From positions 1-7,401 of the forward strand of contig JAUZQH010000051.1 in assembly GCA_030951065.1 (NCBI GenBank): DNA of 7,401 nt, in the 5' to 3' direction. Origin of the DNA: Mariprofundus sp. GTDB lineage: Bacteria; Pseudomonadota; Zetaproteobacteria; Mariprofundales; Mariprofundaceae. How positions within the stretch are numbered: position 1 is the first letter of the stretch; every line of letters begins with the position of its first letter. This document shows positions 1 to 5,852 of this stretch, piece by piece. Under the pieces are notes generated by a model. The model searched no databases, had not been told where the DNA came from, and saw only the letters and a program-made list of their open reading frames with translations. The position numbers and the translations under genes are program-made.

Positions 1-314
1 ATGTCAGTGATAAAAACATGCAGAGTGATATCGTCTGCATGGGTGATCCGGTTCAAAGTCTGTTTGAACTGACCACGCACGGTGACGAGTATCAGGTAAT
101 TCTGCTTGATGTGCGTATTCCCAGGCTATCCGGCGATGAGATTTACAGTTCGCTGGAACAGGTCAATCCGGGCATTCTGGGTCGCATCATCTTTGTCACC
201 GGTTACCCGGAGGATTTGTACGAACGTTTTCCGGGCAAGGAATTCAATATCCTGCAGAAACCGTTCCGCTACAACAGCTTTGCCGAAAAACTGGATTGCC
301 TTTTCGGCAACTAG
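1..314 (+). CDS. Receiver (REC) domain, C-terminal end of a response regulator or hybrid histidine kinase (5' partial)
   Basis: This is the 3' end of a two-component signalling protein. The frame is open to the left edge (first whole codon at base 3), so the ATG at 18 is probably internal. The visible protein covers most of a receiver domain. The phospho-acceptor Asp lies in LLDVRIPRLSG (codon 108-110), the conserved Thr in IIFVTG (codon 198-200), and the conserved Lys in LQKPF (codon 258-260). The protein stops soon after the last helix (LDCLFGN), with no output domain. That, and the VTG/QKPF style, favours the C-terminal receiver of a hybrid histidine kinase, but a stand-alone regulator cannot be excluded because the N-terminus is off the window. 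The domain would accept a phosphoryl group from a His residue in the cytoplasm. Its TAG stop lies inside the CTAG at the left edge of the adjoining mobile element. Confidence 0.85.
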   Translation, partial: VSDKNMQSDIVCMGDPVQSLFELTTHGDEYQVILLDVRIPRLSGDEIYSSLEQVNPGILGRIIFVTGYPEDLYERFPGKEFNILQKPFRYNSFAEKLDCLFGN

Positions 315-330
315 GAGTCTGTCGGACTTA
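315..330 (+). repeat. Left terminal inverted repeat of the MITE-like element
   Basis: GAGTCTGTCGGACTTA matches the reverse complement of 460-475 at 15 of 16 positions. The single difference is A here against G in the other arm. It abuts CTAG at 311-314. Confidence 0.75.
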
Positions 331-423
331 TGAGAAATCTACTGCGCGTTAGGGATAACGGCCCAAAATATCCTGATTTATCGTTGCATAGTTACCACTA
401 TGCGCCTCAAAATCATGCTATTT

Positions 424-454
424 TTGACTCGTTCCCCCATCTGCTCGCTACGAT
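424..454 (+). promoter_or_regulatory. Possible outward-reading sigma70-like promoter inside the element
   Basis: TTGACT (424-429) matches the -35 consensus at 5 of 6 positions, and TACGAT (449-454) matches the -10 consensus at 4 of 6. The spacer is 19 nt, longer than the preferred 17. It points toward the SPOR gene at 494, so the insertion could have given that gene a new promoter. This is a by-eye match only and may be chance. Confidence 0.22.
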
Positions 455-459
455 CACCC

Positions 460-475
460 TAAGCCCGACAGACTC
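460..475 (-). repeat. Right terminal inverted repeat of the MITE-like element
   Basis: TAAGCCCGACAGACTC on the + strand is the inverted partner of 315-330 with one mismatch. It abuts CTAG at 476-479. Confidence 0.75.
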
Positions 476-493
476 CTAGAGCCTATCCAACCC

Positions 494-1042
494 ATGCCGG
501 AAACAGAACAATGGCAAGCCTCCCTGCTTGAGCAGCGTATAGCGTGGGGCATTGCTGCATGCTGCATCATTCTGGTGTTCCTGGCCTCTACACGGCCGGA
601 ATGGTTTGAACTTCCGGCTCCAACGCCACAGCAAATCGTCAAAAAAGAACCCATCAGGAAAACATCCCATCCGGCGCCTGTGATCCACCACCATCAAGTA
701 GAAACACCGGTGGAAGCGCCTGTTAAAACACAGCCGGGTAAACCGGAGCCAAAAAAACGGCCTGTCGTGATAACTCCGAAAACGAAGATTCCAGATACAA
801 CGGCCATTGCGAGCGGATTTTATGTCCAGATCGGCGCATTCCATGAACGCCATCGTGCGCAGAGCCTAACTGATCAGCTGAAACGAAAAGGCTGGAAAGC
901 TGTCATATCCACCAGAAAGAACAGACTCTATGCTGTATGGATCGGCCCGAAGCAAACACATGCGTCGGCCAAAAAACTGTTGCTAACGATTCAACGCAAG
1001 CTGAAAAGCAAGGGCTTTATCGTTCATCAGAAACGTGGATAA
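494..1042 (+). CDS. SPOR-domain inner-membrane protein (FtsN/DedD-like architecture)
   Basis: The protein has 182 residues in three parts. A short cytoplasmic N-terminus leads into one membrane segment at about residues 16-32 (IAWGIAACCIILVFLAS). A Pro/Lys-rich periplasmic linker covers about 33-107. A C-terminal SPOR domain covers about 108-180, opening with GFYVQIGAF and containing RLYAVWIGP. SPOR domains bind denuded glycan strands at the septum, so a role in cell-envelope or division biology is inferred. The layout resembles FtsN and DedD, but orthology to either is not established. The ATG at 494 is the only usable start: upstream codons stay open back to 428 but include no ATG, GTG or TTG. 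No clear Shine-Dalgarno sequence precedes it. Before the mobile element arrived the gene would have lain 14 nt after the receiver-domain gene, so the two were probably co-transcribed. Confidence 0.82.
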   Translation: MPETEQWQASLLEQRIAWGIAACCIILVFLASTRPEWFELPAPTPQQIVKKEPIRKTSHPAPVIHHHQVETPVEAPVKTQPGKPEPKKRPVVITPKTKIPDTTAIASGFYVQIGAFHERHRAQSLTDQLKRKGWKAVISTRKNRLYAVWIGPKQTHASAKKLLLTIQRKLKSKGFIVHQKRG

Positions 1043-1068
1043 ACACTATCTCGCATCGAACATGAATA

Positions 1069-2679
1069 ATGCCTGAACAGGGCATGGTCGCTGCCGGCCA
1101 TACCGCCACAGCTGAAGCCGGTGCCGCCATTTTACGTGCCGGCGGCAATGCTGTGGATGCGGCCATTGCAGCAGTATGTACATCTTTTTGCGCTGAACCG
1201 GTACTGACTGCGGCCGGCGGCGGCGGCTTCATGCTGGTTGCTGCTCCCCACCAGCGGCCTGTGCTCTACGACGGGTTTGCCCGCATGCCTCGCAGCATCA
1301 TTCACCATGGTAGCACCACTGCCAACTTTTCTGCCGATACTTCCACTGAATTAAAAGCGATACCGATTGATTTTGGCGATACTGTGCAAACTTTCCATAT
1401 CGGTCAGGCATCCGTCGGCACACCATCATTACCGGCCATGCTCTTTGAGGCCCACCTTCAACACGGCAAGCTACCGCTGAGGGAAGCATTGATGCCGGGT
1501 ATAGAAGCCGCAAAAAACGGCATCCGGCTCAATCATCTTCAGGCTTCATTCATCAAACTGCTGCAGCCAATCCTGAGCAGTTCGGAACCCTGTAAATCAC
1601 TGCATGCACCTGCCGGAAAACTGCTTGTCGAAGGTGACTGTTTCCGCAATCCTGATCTGGGTAACATCCTTGAAATGCTTGCTATTGAGGGTATTGATGA
1701 AATGTACCACGGTGATCTGGCTCGCACGATTGTCAGCGCCTGCACGCCCCACGGGTTGCTTGGCATGGAGGATATGTGCAGCCAGCAGGTCAACACCCGC
1801 ACACCTTTATCCACACCCATGTTTGGCGGCACACTGCTGACCAATCCCCCGCCCTCATCCGGCGGCCTGTTGATCACATTTGCCGCCTGCCTGCTTGATC
1901 GCCTCCCGGCTCATGATGTAACCGCAAAAACACCATGGCCTGTATTGATAACTGAAGCCCTGCATGCAGCCAGCAGCATACGTCATCAAGGGCTGGATGC
2001 CCGAATCCATAAATCTGATATTGAATCGGAAATCCTGAACCGCCATTTGTTGCAAACTCAAATGGACAATATTCTCCAGCGTCTGCGAGGCATTGCACAA
2101 GATCGGCATGATGAACCGGTCAACCGGAATGGAAGCACGACACATATCAGCATTGTGGACAAGGATGGCATGGCTGTATCGCTGACCACCAGCAATGGGG
2201 AGGGTTCGGGCATCGTCGTACCCGGGACCGGGATTCACCTGAACAATATGCTGGGCGAGGAAGATATCAATCCGCTGGGCTTCCATGCTCTGCCGGGCGG
2301 AACCATGCTCTCGTCAATGATGGCACCATCCATTTTTATGAAAGACGGGCGCCCTGCCATCGTGCTTGGCAGCGGAGGCTCTAATCGCCTGCGTGGCGCT
2401 ATCCTGCAGGTGCTGACACGCCACCTGCTACTGAACCAGAGTATTGAAGAGGCCGTGCATGCGCCTCGTTTGCATAATGAAGGTGACAGGCTTGATATCG
2501 AACCGGATTTCTTATCTGATCATGAAAAAGACCAGCTCATACAAATGGGCTGGAAGCTTAATCCCTGGCAACAGCAGAGCGTCTATTTCGGCGGTGTCAA
2601 TGCCATCAGCTGCGATATTAAAGGACAGTTGTGCGCCAGCGGAGATCCGCGTCGTGGTGGCGCAGTCTGCTGCGCATGA
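1069..2679 (+). CDS. ggt: Gamma-glutamyltransferase-family Ntn hydrolase, atypical and apparently cytoplasmic
   Basis: This 536-residue protein is a member of the GGT family, whose proenzymes self-cleave before a Thr that becomes the nucleophile of the small subunit. The predicted nucleophile is T357 (TTHISIVDKDG), giving parts of about 356 and 180 residues, as in classical GGT. Other family marks are GGNAVDAA (25-32), GGGGFML (50-56), PPPSSGG, LSSMMAP and GSGGSNRLRG. There is no signal peptide: the protein begins directly at the first conserved block, unlike periplasmic E. coli GGT. The Arg that binds the gamma-glutamyl carboxylate in E. coli (DFREMAP) aligns with F70 in DGFARMP. The segment between LNNMLGEED and LSSM is also shorter than the E. 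coli lid-loop region. It may therefore act on other substrates, as cephalosporin-acylase-like relatives do. ATG 1069 follows an in-frame stop at 1063-1065; ATG 1084 is an alternative. Its end overlaps folK by 4 nt. Confidence 0.88.
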   Translation: MPEQGMVAAGHTATAEAGAAILRAGGNAVDAAIAAVCTSFCAEPVLTAAGGGGFMLVAAPHQRPVLYDGFARMPRSIIHHGSTTANFSADTSTELKAIPIDFGDTVQTFHIGQASVGTPSLPAMLFEAHLQHGKLPLREALMPGIEAAKNGIRLNHLQASFIKLLQPILSSSEPCKSLHAPAGKLLVEGDCFRNPDLGNILEMLAIEGIDEMYHGDLARTIVSACTPHGLLGMEDMCSQQVNTRTPLSTPMFGGTLLTNPPPSSGGLLITFAACLLDRLPAHDVTAKTPWPVLITEALHAASSIRHQGLDARIHKSDIESEILNRHLLQTQMDNILQRLRGIAQDRHDEPVNRNGSTTHISIVDKDGMAVSLTTSNGEGSGIVVPGTGIHLNNMLGEEDINPLGFHALPGGTMLSSMMAPSIFMKDGRPAIVLGSGGSNRLRGAILQVLTRHLLLNQSIEEAVHAPRLHNEGDRLDIEPDFLSDHEKDQLIQMGWKLNPWQQQSVYFGGVNAISCDIKGQLCASGDPRRGGAVCCA

Positions 2680-3173
2680 ATAACGTATTCATTGCATTCG
2701 GAGGCAACCTCGGCGATGTGTTATCGAATTTCCGATCGGCCCGCCAAAATATCGCCCGGCTCGAAGGGATACATGTCACCCGTTCATCGCTGCTTTATCG
2801 CACTCCCCCGCTCGGCCCTGCAGGCCAGCCGGATTATTTGAATGCCATGATTGCAGCCGAGTCGGAACTGAAACCGCTTGCATTACTGACAGCATTACAA
2901 ACCATCGAAACACAACACGGACGCATCCGTGCAGAACACTGGGGGGCGCGCACCATGGATCTGGATATTATTGCCATGGATTCACTTGTGATCGACGATG
3001 AACGTCTGAGCATCCCTCATCCGCAAATGCATCATCGCCAGTTTGTACTGCGCCCTCTTTGCGATATCGAACCAAACTGGCAACATCCCAACCTGAACAA
3101 AACAGCATCGCAACTGCTGAATGCATTATTGCTGGCTGGAGAAGCGGCGTTACCACAGGGGATAGCATGGTAG
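2676..3173 (+). CDS. folK: 2-amino-4-hydroxy-6-hydroxymethyldihydropteridine pyrophosphokinase (HPPK)
   Basis: FolK transfers pyrophosphate from ATP to 6-hydroxymethyl-7,8-dihydropterin in the cytoplasm, the step before dihydropteroate synthase in folate synthesis. The 165-residue protein has the usual short single-domain form. It shows FGGNLGD near the N-terminus (8-14), YRTPPLGPAGQPDYLNA (41-57), the signature HWGARTMDLDII (88-99) with magnesium ligands D95 and D97, and IPHP followed by RQFVLRPL. The signature carries Ala where Pro is common (WGxRT). The start is ATG 2676 in the ATGA overlap with the preceding stop. An upstream in-frame ATG at 2631 would only add residues that run through the end of the GGT-like gene. 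No good Shine-Dalgarno sequence is visible, so translational coupling to the upstream gene is likely. Its end overlaps the next gene by 7 nt. Confidence 0.95.
   Translation: MNNVFIAFGGNLGDVLSNFRSARQNIARLEGIHVTRSSLLYRTPPLGPAGQPDYLNAMIAAESELKPLALLTALQTIETQHGRIRAEHWGARTMDLDIIAMDSLVIDDERLSIPHPQMHHRQFVLRPLCDIEPNWQHPNLNKTASQLLNALLLAGEAALPQGIAW
3157..3162 (+). promoter_or_regulatory. Ribosome binding site for the deoxynucleoside kinase
   Basis: AGGGGA, inside the end of folK, ends 4 nt before ATG 3167. It supports that start over the upstream in-frame ATG at 3059, which would give an implausible 36-residue extension lying within folK. Confidence 0.6.
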
Positions 3174-3838
3174 AAAAGAAAAGTCTGACCGAAAGAGGCA
3201 GGCCACTGAGCCAGTGCCATATCGCTATTGAAGGCGCAATCGGCGTGGGCAAAACCACGCTGGCACAAAAACTGGCCGATAAAATCGGTTCCGGTACATT
3301 TTTTGAGCAGGTGGATGATAACCCCTTCATCGAATTATTTTATCAGGATCCATCCCGCCATGCGCTGTCCGTTCAACTCTCATTTCTATTCTCGCGTCTG
3401 AAACAGTGGCAAACACTGCTTCAGCAGGATCTGTTCAGTCAGGGGGTGGTCAGCGATTACCTCTTCGCCAAGGATCATATCTTTGCAACCGTGACCCTCT
3501 CCGATGAAGAGCTGGCGCTGTATGATCAGGTTGCCCGACTGATCCAGGTGGATATTCACTGTCCCGATCTGGTGATTTACCTGCAATCCAAACCCAACGT
3601 GATCATGGAACGTATCCGCCGCCGAAATCGCAACATGGAACGCGGTTTGAAAATGGATTATCTGCAACAGGTCATCAATGCCTATGACCAGTACTTTTTC
3701 CATTATCAGGAAGTACCCCTGTTGATCGTGCAGACCGACCGGATGAATTTCGCCGACAGCGAAGAGGCGGTTGATACCCTGATCGAACGTATCGGCAACA
3801 TGACCTCGCAAACCGAATTCTGGGCTGATTACAGCTAA
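3167..3838 (+). CDS. Deoxynucleoside kinase (dNK family)
   Basis: This enzyme phosphorylates deoxynucleosides using ATP, a salvage reaction in the cytoplasm; base specificity cannot be read from the sequence. The protein has 223 residues, typical for the family. The P-loop is GAIGVGKT (23-30). FFEQVDDNPF (45-54) carries the conserved Glu (E47) and the E..D.NP motif. SDYLFAKD (96-103) lies where the family has its substrate-binding DRS/DYLF motif. An Arg-rich lid follows at about 148-154 (RIRRRNR). The C-terminus carries an EFW motif. The gene overlaps folK by 7 nt and is followed after 5 nt by the phosphodiesterase gene. A folK-dNK-panB-panC order is familiar to me from other proteobacteria, which supports the assignment. 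A deoxyguanosine or deoxyadenosine kinase is the likeliest subtype, but this is not shown. Confidence 0.9.
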   Translation: MVEKKSLTERGRPLSQCHIAIEGAIGVGKTTLAQKLADKIGSGTFFEQVDDNPFIELFYQDPSRHALSVQLSFLFSRLKQWQTLLQQDLFSQGVVSDYLFAKDHIFATVTLSDEELALYDQVARLIQVDIHCPDLVIYLQSKPNVIMERIRRRNRNMERGLKMDYLQQVINAYDQYFFHYQEVPLLIVQTDRMNFADSEEAVDTLIERIGNMTSQTEFWADYS

Positions 3839-3843
3839 CCTCC

Positions 3844-4560
3844 TTGCCACGAAGGTCTGTTCATCCCGCCCGTTTTCTTGTCGCTCATCGTGGTGATCAG
3901 ACATGTGCGATTGAAAACACGCTGGCCGCTTTTTCCGCAGCTGCCAAAGCAGGCGCCTGTTTTCTGGAGTGTGATATCCAGTTCACAAAGGATTTCATAC
4001 CGCTTGTGCTGCACAATCACGGGCTTGAAAAACTCAATATCGGCAGCACAGCCAAAGTATCCCAATTCACATATTTAGAGCTACTCGAGAAAACCGCCCG
4101 AATTTATCCCTTGCTCACATTCAAAGCACTATTACATTGGCTGGAACAATATCCGGATATCACCCTGTTTGCCGAACTGAAACCATCCATCCTGCGCAGA
4201 AAAACGCCTGAACAGACCATTCATACCATCCTGTCCATGATTTCTGAAACGCTGCGATCACAAATTGTGCTGATCAGCCAGTCGGCACTACTGATCGAGG
4301 CATGCAGCCATCAGTTTTCCGGCGACGTTGGATGGGTAGCCGAACACCACCATATTCCGGATAGCAGCTTCTCATATTTATTCCTGCCTGCCAGTCGTGC
4401 CGGGGAAGCCATGGCATGGCAACAACAAGGCATAACCTGCGCTGTATATACTGTCGATGATGCCAAGCAAGCCAGAGCCTTACTATCCGATGGGATCGAA
4501 CTGATCGAAACCAATCATTTTGGTCGCATGAAAAAGGAACTCGAAAATGTCCGGGAATGA
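3844..4560 (+). CDS. Glycerophosphodiester phosphodiesterase (GDPD family)
   Basis: GDPD enzymes hydrolyse deacylated phospholipids to glycerol 3-phosphate and an alcohol. The protein has 238 residues, a single TIM-barrel-sized domain with no signal peptide, so it is probably cytoplasmic like UgpQ. Visible active-site elements are HRG (15-17), ENTLAAF (24-30), the metal-binding ECD (E42, D44), the catalytic-type His H57 in VLHN, and E111 in FAELK. Deviations are LHN where LHD is usual, TKDFIPL for TKDG-type, and ETNH near the C-terminus where TD.P is common. The start must be TTG 3844: an in-frame stop lies at 3826-3828, no other start codon precedes the HRG motif, and no Shine-Dalgarno sequence is seen. 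This suggests weak or coupled translation, 5 nt after the kinase stop. The product feeds the next gene directly, with a 14-nt overlap. Confidence 0.88.
   Translation: MPRRSVHPARFLVAHRGDQTCAIENTLAAFSAAAKAGACFLECDIQFTKDFIPLVLHNHGLEKLNIGSTAKVSQFTYLELLEKTARIYPLLTFKALLHWLEQYPDITLFAELKPSILRRKTPEQTIHTILSMISETLRSQIVLISQSALLIEACSHQFSGDVGWVAEHHHIPDSSFSYLFLPASRAGEAMAWQQQGITCAVYTVDDAKQARALLSDGIELIETNHFGRMKKELENVRE
4534..4538 (+). promoter_or_regulatory. Ribosome binding site for glpD
   Basis: AAGGA, inside the end of the phosphodiesterase gene, ends 8 nt before ATG 4547. This is good spacing and fixes the start that produces the 14-nt overlap. Confidence 0.65.
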
Positions 4561-5725
4561 TACGCCTGAAGTTGATATTCTTGTCATCGGCGGCGGCATT
4601 AACGGCGTTGGTACAGCACAGGCTGCAGCAGCAGCCTGTCATTCGGTGCTGCTGGTAGAGCAGAATACCATCGCCTCTGCCACCTCAAGCAATTCCACCA
4701 AACTCATCCACGGCGGTCTGCGTTATCTGGAATCCATGCAAATGGGGCTTGTATATGAAGCTTTGCATGAACGTGAAACACTGCTGAAACTCGCTCCCGG
4801 ACTGGTCAGTCGAGAATGGTTCTATATCCCTGTGTTCCGGCACAACAAAAGGCCGGCATGGGTGGTGAATATCGGTCTGGCTCTCTACTGGGCCTTATCC
4901 GTCGGACGATCCCGCTTCAAATCTGTTCCCCGGAAACAATGGCAACACGTTATCCCCGGTTTGAACACAGAACATATGACCACCCTGCTCGCCTATGAAG
5001 ATGCTGCCACAGATGATGCACTGCTGACACAGGCAGTTGCCAGATCGGCCGAACGGCTTGGTGCAACAATTCAGCAACACACGGCATTTGTCGGTGCATC
5101 ATTTCAGGATAACAGATGGCTGATCCAACTTGCCCCGGATGGACAGAACCAGAAAACCGAAGTCAGGGCAAAAATCCTGATCAATGCGACCGGGCCGTGG
5201 GTTAACACCGTCAGGCAGCAAATCACGCCCCTGCCTCCCGAACAGAAAATTCACCTGGTTCAGGGCACACATTTGCTACTTGATCGCCCGTGTCCTGCCT
5301 TTGTTTATGTTGAGTCCGAGGATGATCGGGTGATGTTTTTTCGTCCATGGAAAGGAGGAACACTGGCCGGCACCACTGAAACCGATTTTTACGGTGATCC
5401 ATCCAAAGTCCATGCAAGCAAAGAAGAAGTGAAAATTATTCTTGCAACCTATAACCGTTATTTTCCCGAGCATCCCTGTTCCAAATCCGACATTCTGGAA
5501 TACTACTGCGGCATCCGTGTGCTGCCGCAATATTCAGATACGGCCTTTTCGGCCAATCGCAGTGCTATGCTCGTCTGTGATAACGAAGACAAACCTTCAT
5601 ATATTGCAATTTATGGCGGGAAGTTGACCACCTATCGCAAGGAGGCGGAAAAAGTGGCGCGCCTGATTTCCCGCCGATTGCCAGCCAAACAAAATGCAGA
5701 TACAGGCAAGATCAGCCTGACATAA
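4547..5725 (+). CDS. glpD: FAD-dependent glycerol-3-phosphate dehydrogenase, short form lacking the C-terminal domain
   Basis: GlpD oxidises glycerol 3-phosphate to dihydroxyacetone phosphate at the inner membrane and passes electrons to quinone. The FAD-binding motif is VIGGGINGVG (13-22). The family block SSNSTKLIHGGLRYLE (47-62) contains H55, R59 and Y60, which correspond to substrate-contacting residues of E. coli GlpD. Others matching from memory are R324 (GIRVLP), R338 and K359 (YGGKLTTYRKEAEKV). The protein has 392 residues against about 500 in E. coli. It ends about 30 residues after the GGKLTTYR motif, so the helical C-terminal domain is missing. The 127 bp downstream cannot encode it, so this is not a simple frameshift. 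The catalytic and FAD parts look intact, and a functional short form is likely. It follows the phosphodiesterase that makes its substrate. Confidence 0.9.
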   Translation: MSGNDTPEVDILVIGGGINGVGTAQAAAAACHSVLLVEQNTIASATSSNSTKLIHGGLRYLESMQMGLVYEALHERETLLKLAPGLVSREWFYIPVFRHNKRPAWVVNIGLALYWALSVGRSRFKSVPRKQWQHVIPGLNTEHMTTLLAYEDAATDDALLTQAVARSAERLGATIQQHTAFVGASFQDNRWLIQLAPDGQNQKTEVRAKILINATGPWVNTVRQQITPLPPEQKIHLVQGTHLLLDRPCPAFVYVESEDDRVMFFRPWKGGTLAGTTETDFYGDPSKVHASKEEVKIILATYNRYFPEHPCSKSDILEYYCGIRVLPQYSDTAFSANRSAMLVCDNEDKPSYIAIYGGKLTTYRKEAEKVARLISRRLPAKQNADTGKISLT

Positions 5726-5843
5726 TCAGTATATTGGTGACACGACAGGCATAACGTATTTGCTCCGGGAACCACGTACATCTAGAGTCCACCCATCCTG
5801 AAAGACGGTACCCAAGCTGTTCACGCAGCCGGACCGAAGCGGA

Positions 5844-5850
5844 AAGGAAG
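5844..5850 (+). promoter_or_regulatory. Ribosome binding site for panB
   Basis: AAGGAAG lies just upstream of ATG 5853, with the AAGGA core ending 4 nt before the start. The purine-rich stretch supports this start for panB. Confidence 0.65.
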
Positions 5851-5852
5851 AT

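Larger units (their letters stand above)
311..479. mobile_element. MITE-like non-autonomous element with CTAG target duplication
   Basis: The element proper is 315-475 (161 bp). Its ends are inverted repeats of 16 bp with one mismatch (315-330 against 460-475). Both ends are flanked by CTAG (311-314 and 476-479), read here as a 4-bp target site duplication. No coding capacity is visible inside, so it would need a transposase supplied elsewhere. Internal hairpins are present: GCATAGT/ACTATGC around a 4-nt loop (386-403), and CGTTA/TAACG around 4 nt (347-360). CTAG-type targets are used by parts of the IS5 family, but I cannot assign the parent insertion sequence. Because CTAG is itself a palindrome, the two copies could instead extend the inverted repeat to 20 bp. 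Removing the element and one CTAG leaves the upstream stop codon intact and places it 14 nt before the ATG at 494. Confidence 0.75.

Noticed and set aside
653..790. Low-complexity Pro/Lys/His-rich stretch in the SPOR protein, considered as a tandem repeat.
   Set aside because: No regular repeat unit is present. It is the usual disordered periplasmic linker of SPOR proteins.
1855..2286. A 143-codon open frame on the - strand inside the GGT-like gene.
   Set aside because: It is antisense to the conserved catalytic region, with no recognisable motif or start signal.
2631..2675. Upstream in-frame start for folK at 2631.
   Set aside because: It adds an Arg/Ser/Trp-rich tail encoded inside the GGT-like gene. 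The MNNVFIAFGGNLGD start at 2676 matches the normal FolK N-terminus.
3059..3166. Upstream in-frame start for the deoxynucleoside kinase at 3059.
   Set aside because: The extra 36 residues lie within folK in another frame, and a good ribosome binding site precedes ATG 3167.
3386..3904. A 172-codon open frame on the - strand opposite the deoxynucleoside kinase.
   Set aside because: It has no domain signature and lies antisense to a clearly conserved gene, so it is a by-product of the coding bias of the + strand gene.
5726..5852. Possible frameshifted remainder of GlpD, or a promoter for panB (TTGCTC at 5760, TAGAGT at 5783, 17-nt spacing).
   Set aside because: The gap is too short for the missing GlpD domain. 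The promoter match is only 3 of 6 and 4 of 6, which is expected by chance. No convincing terminator hairpin with a T-run is present.
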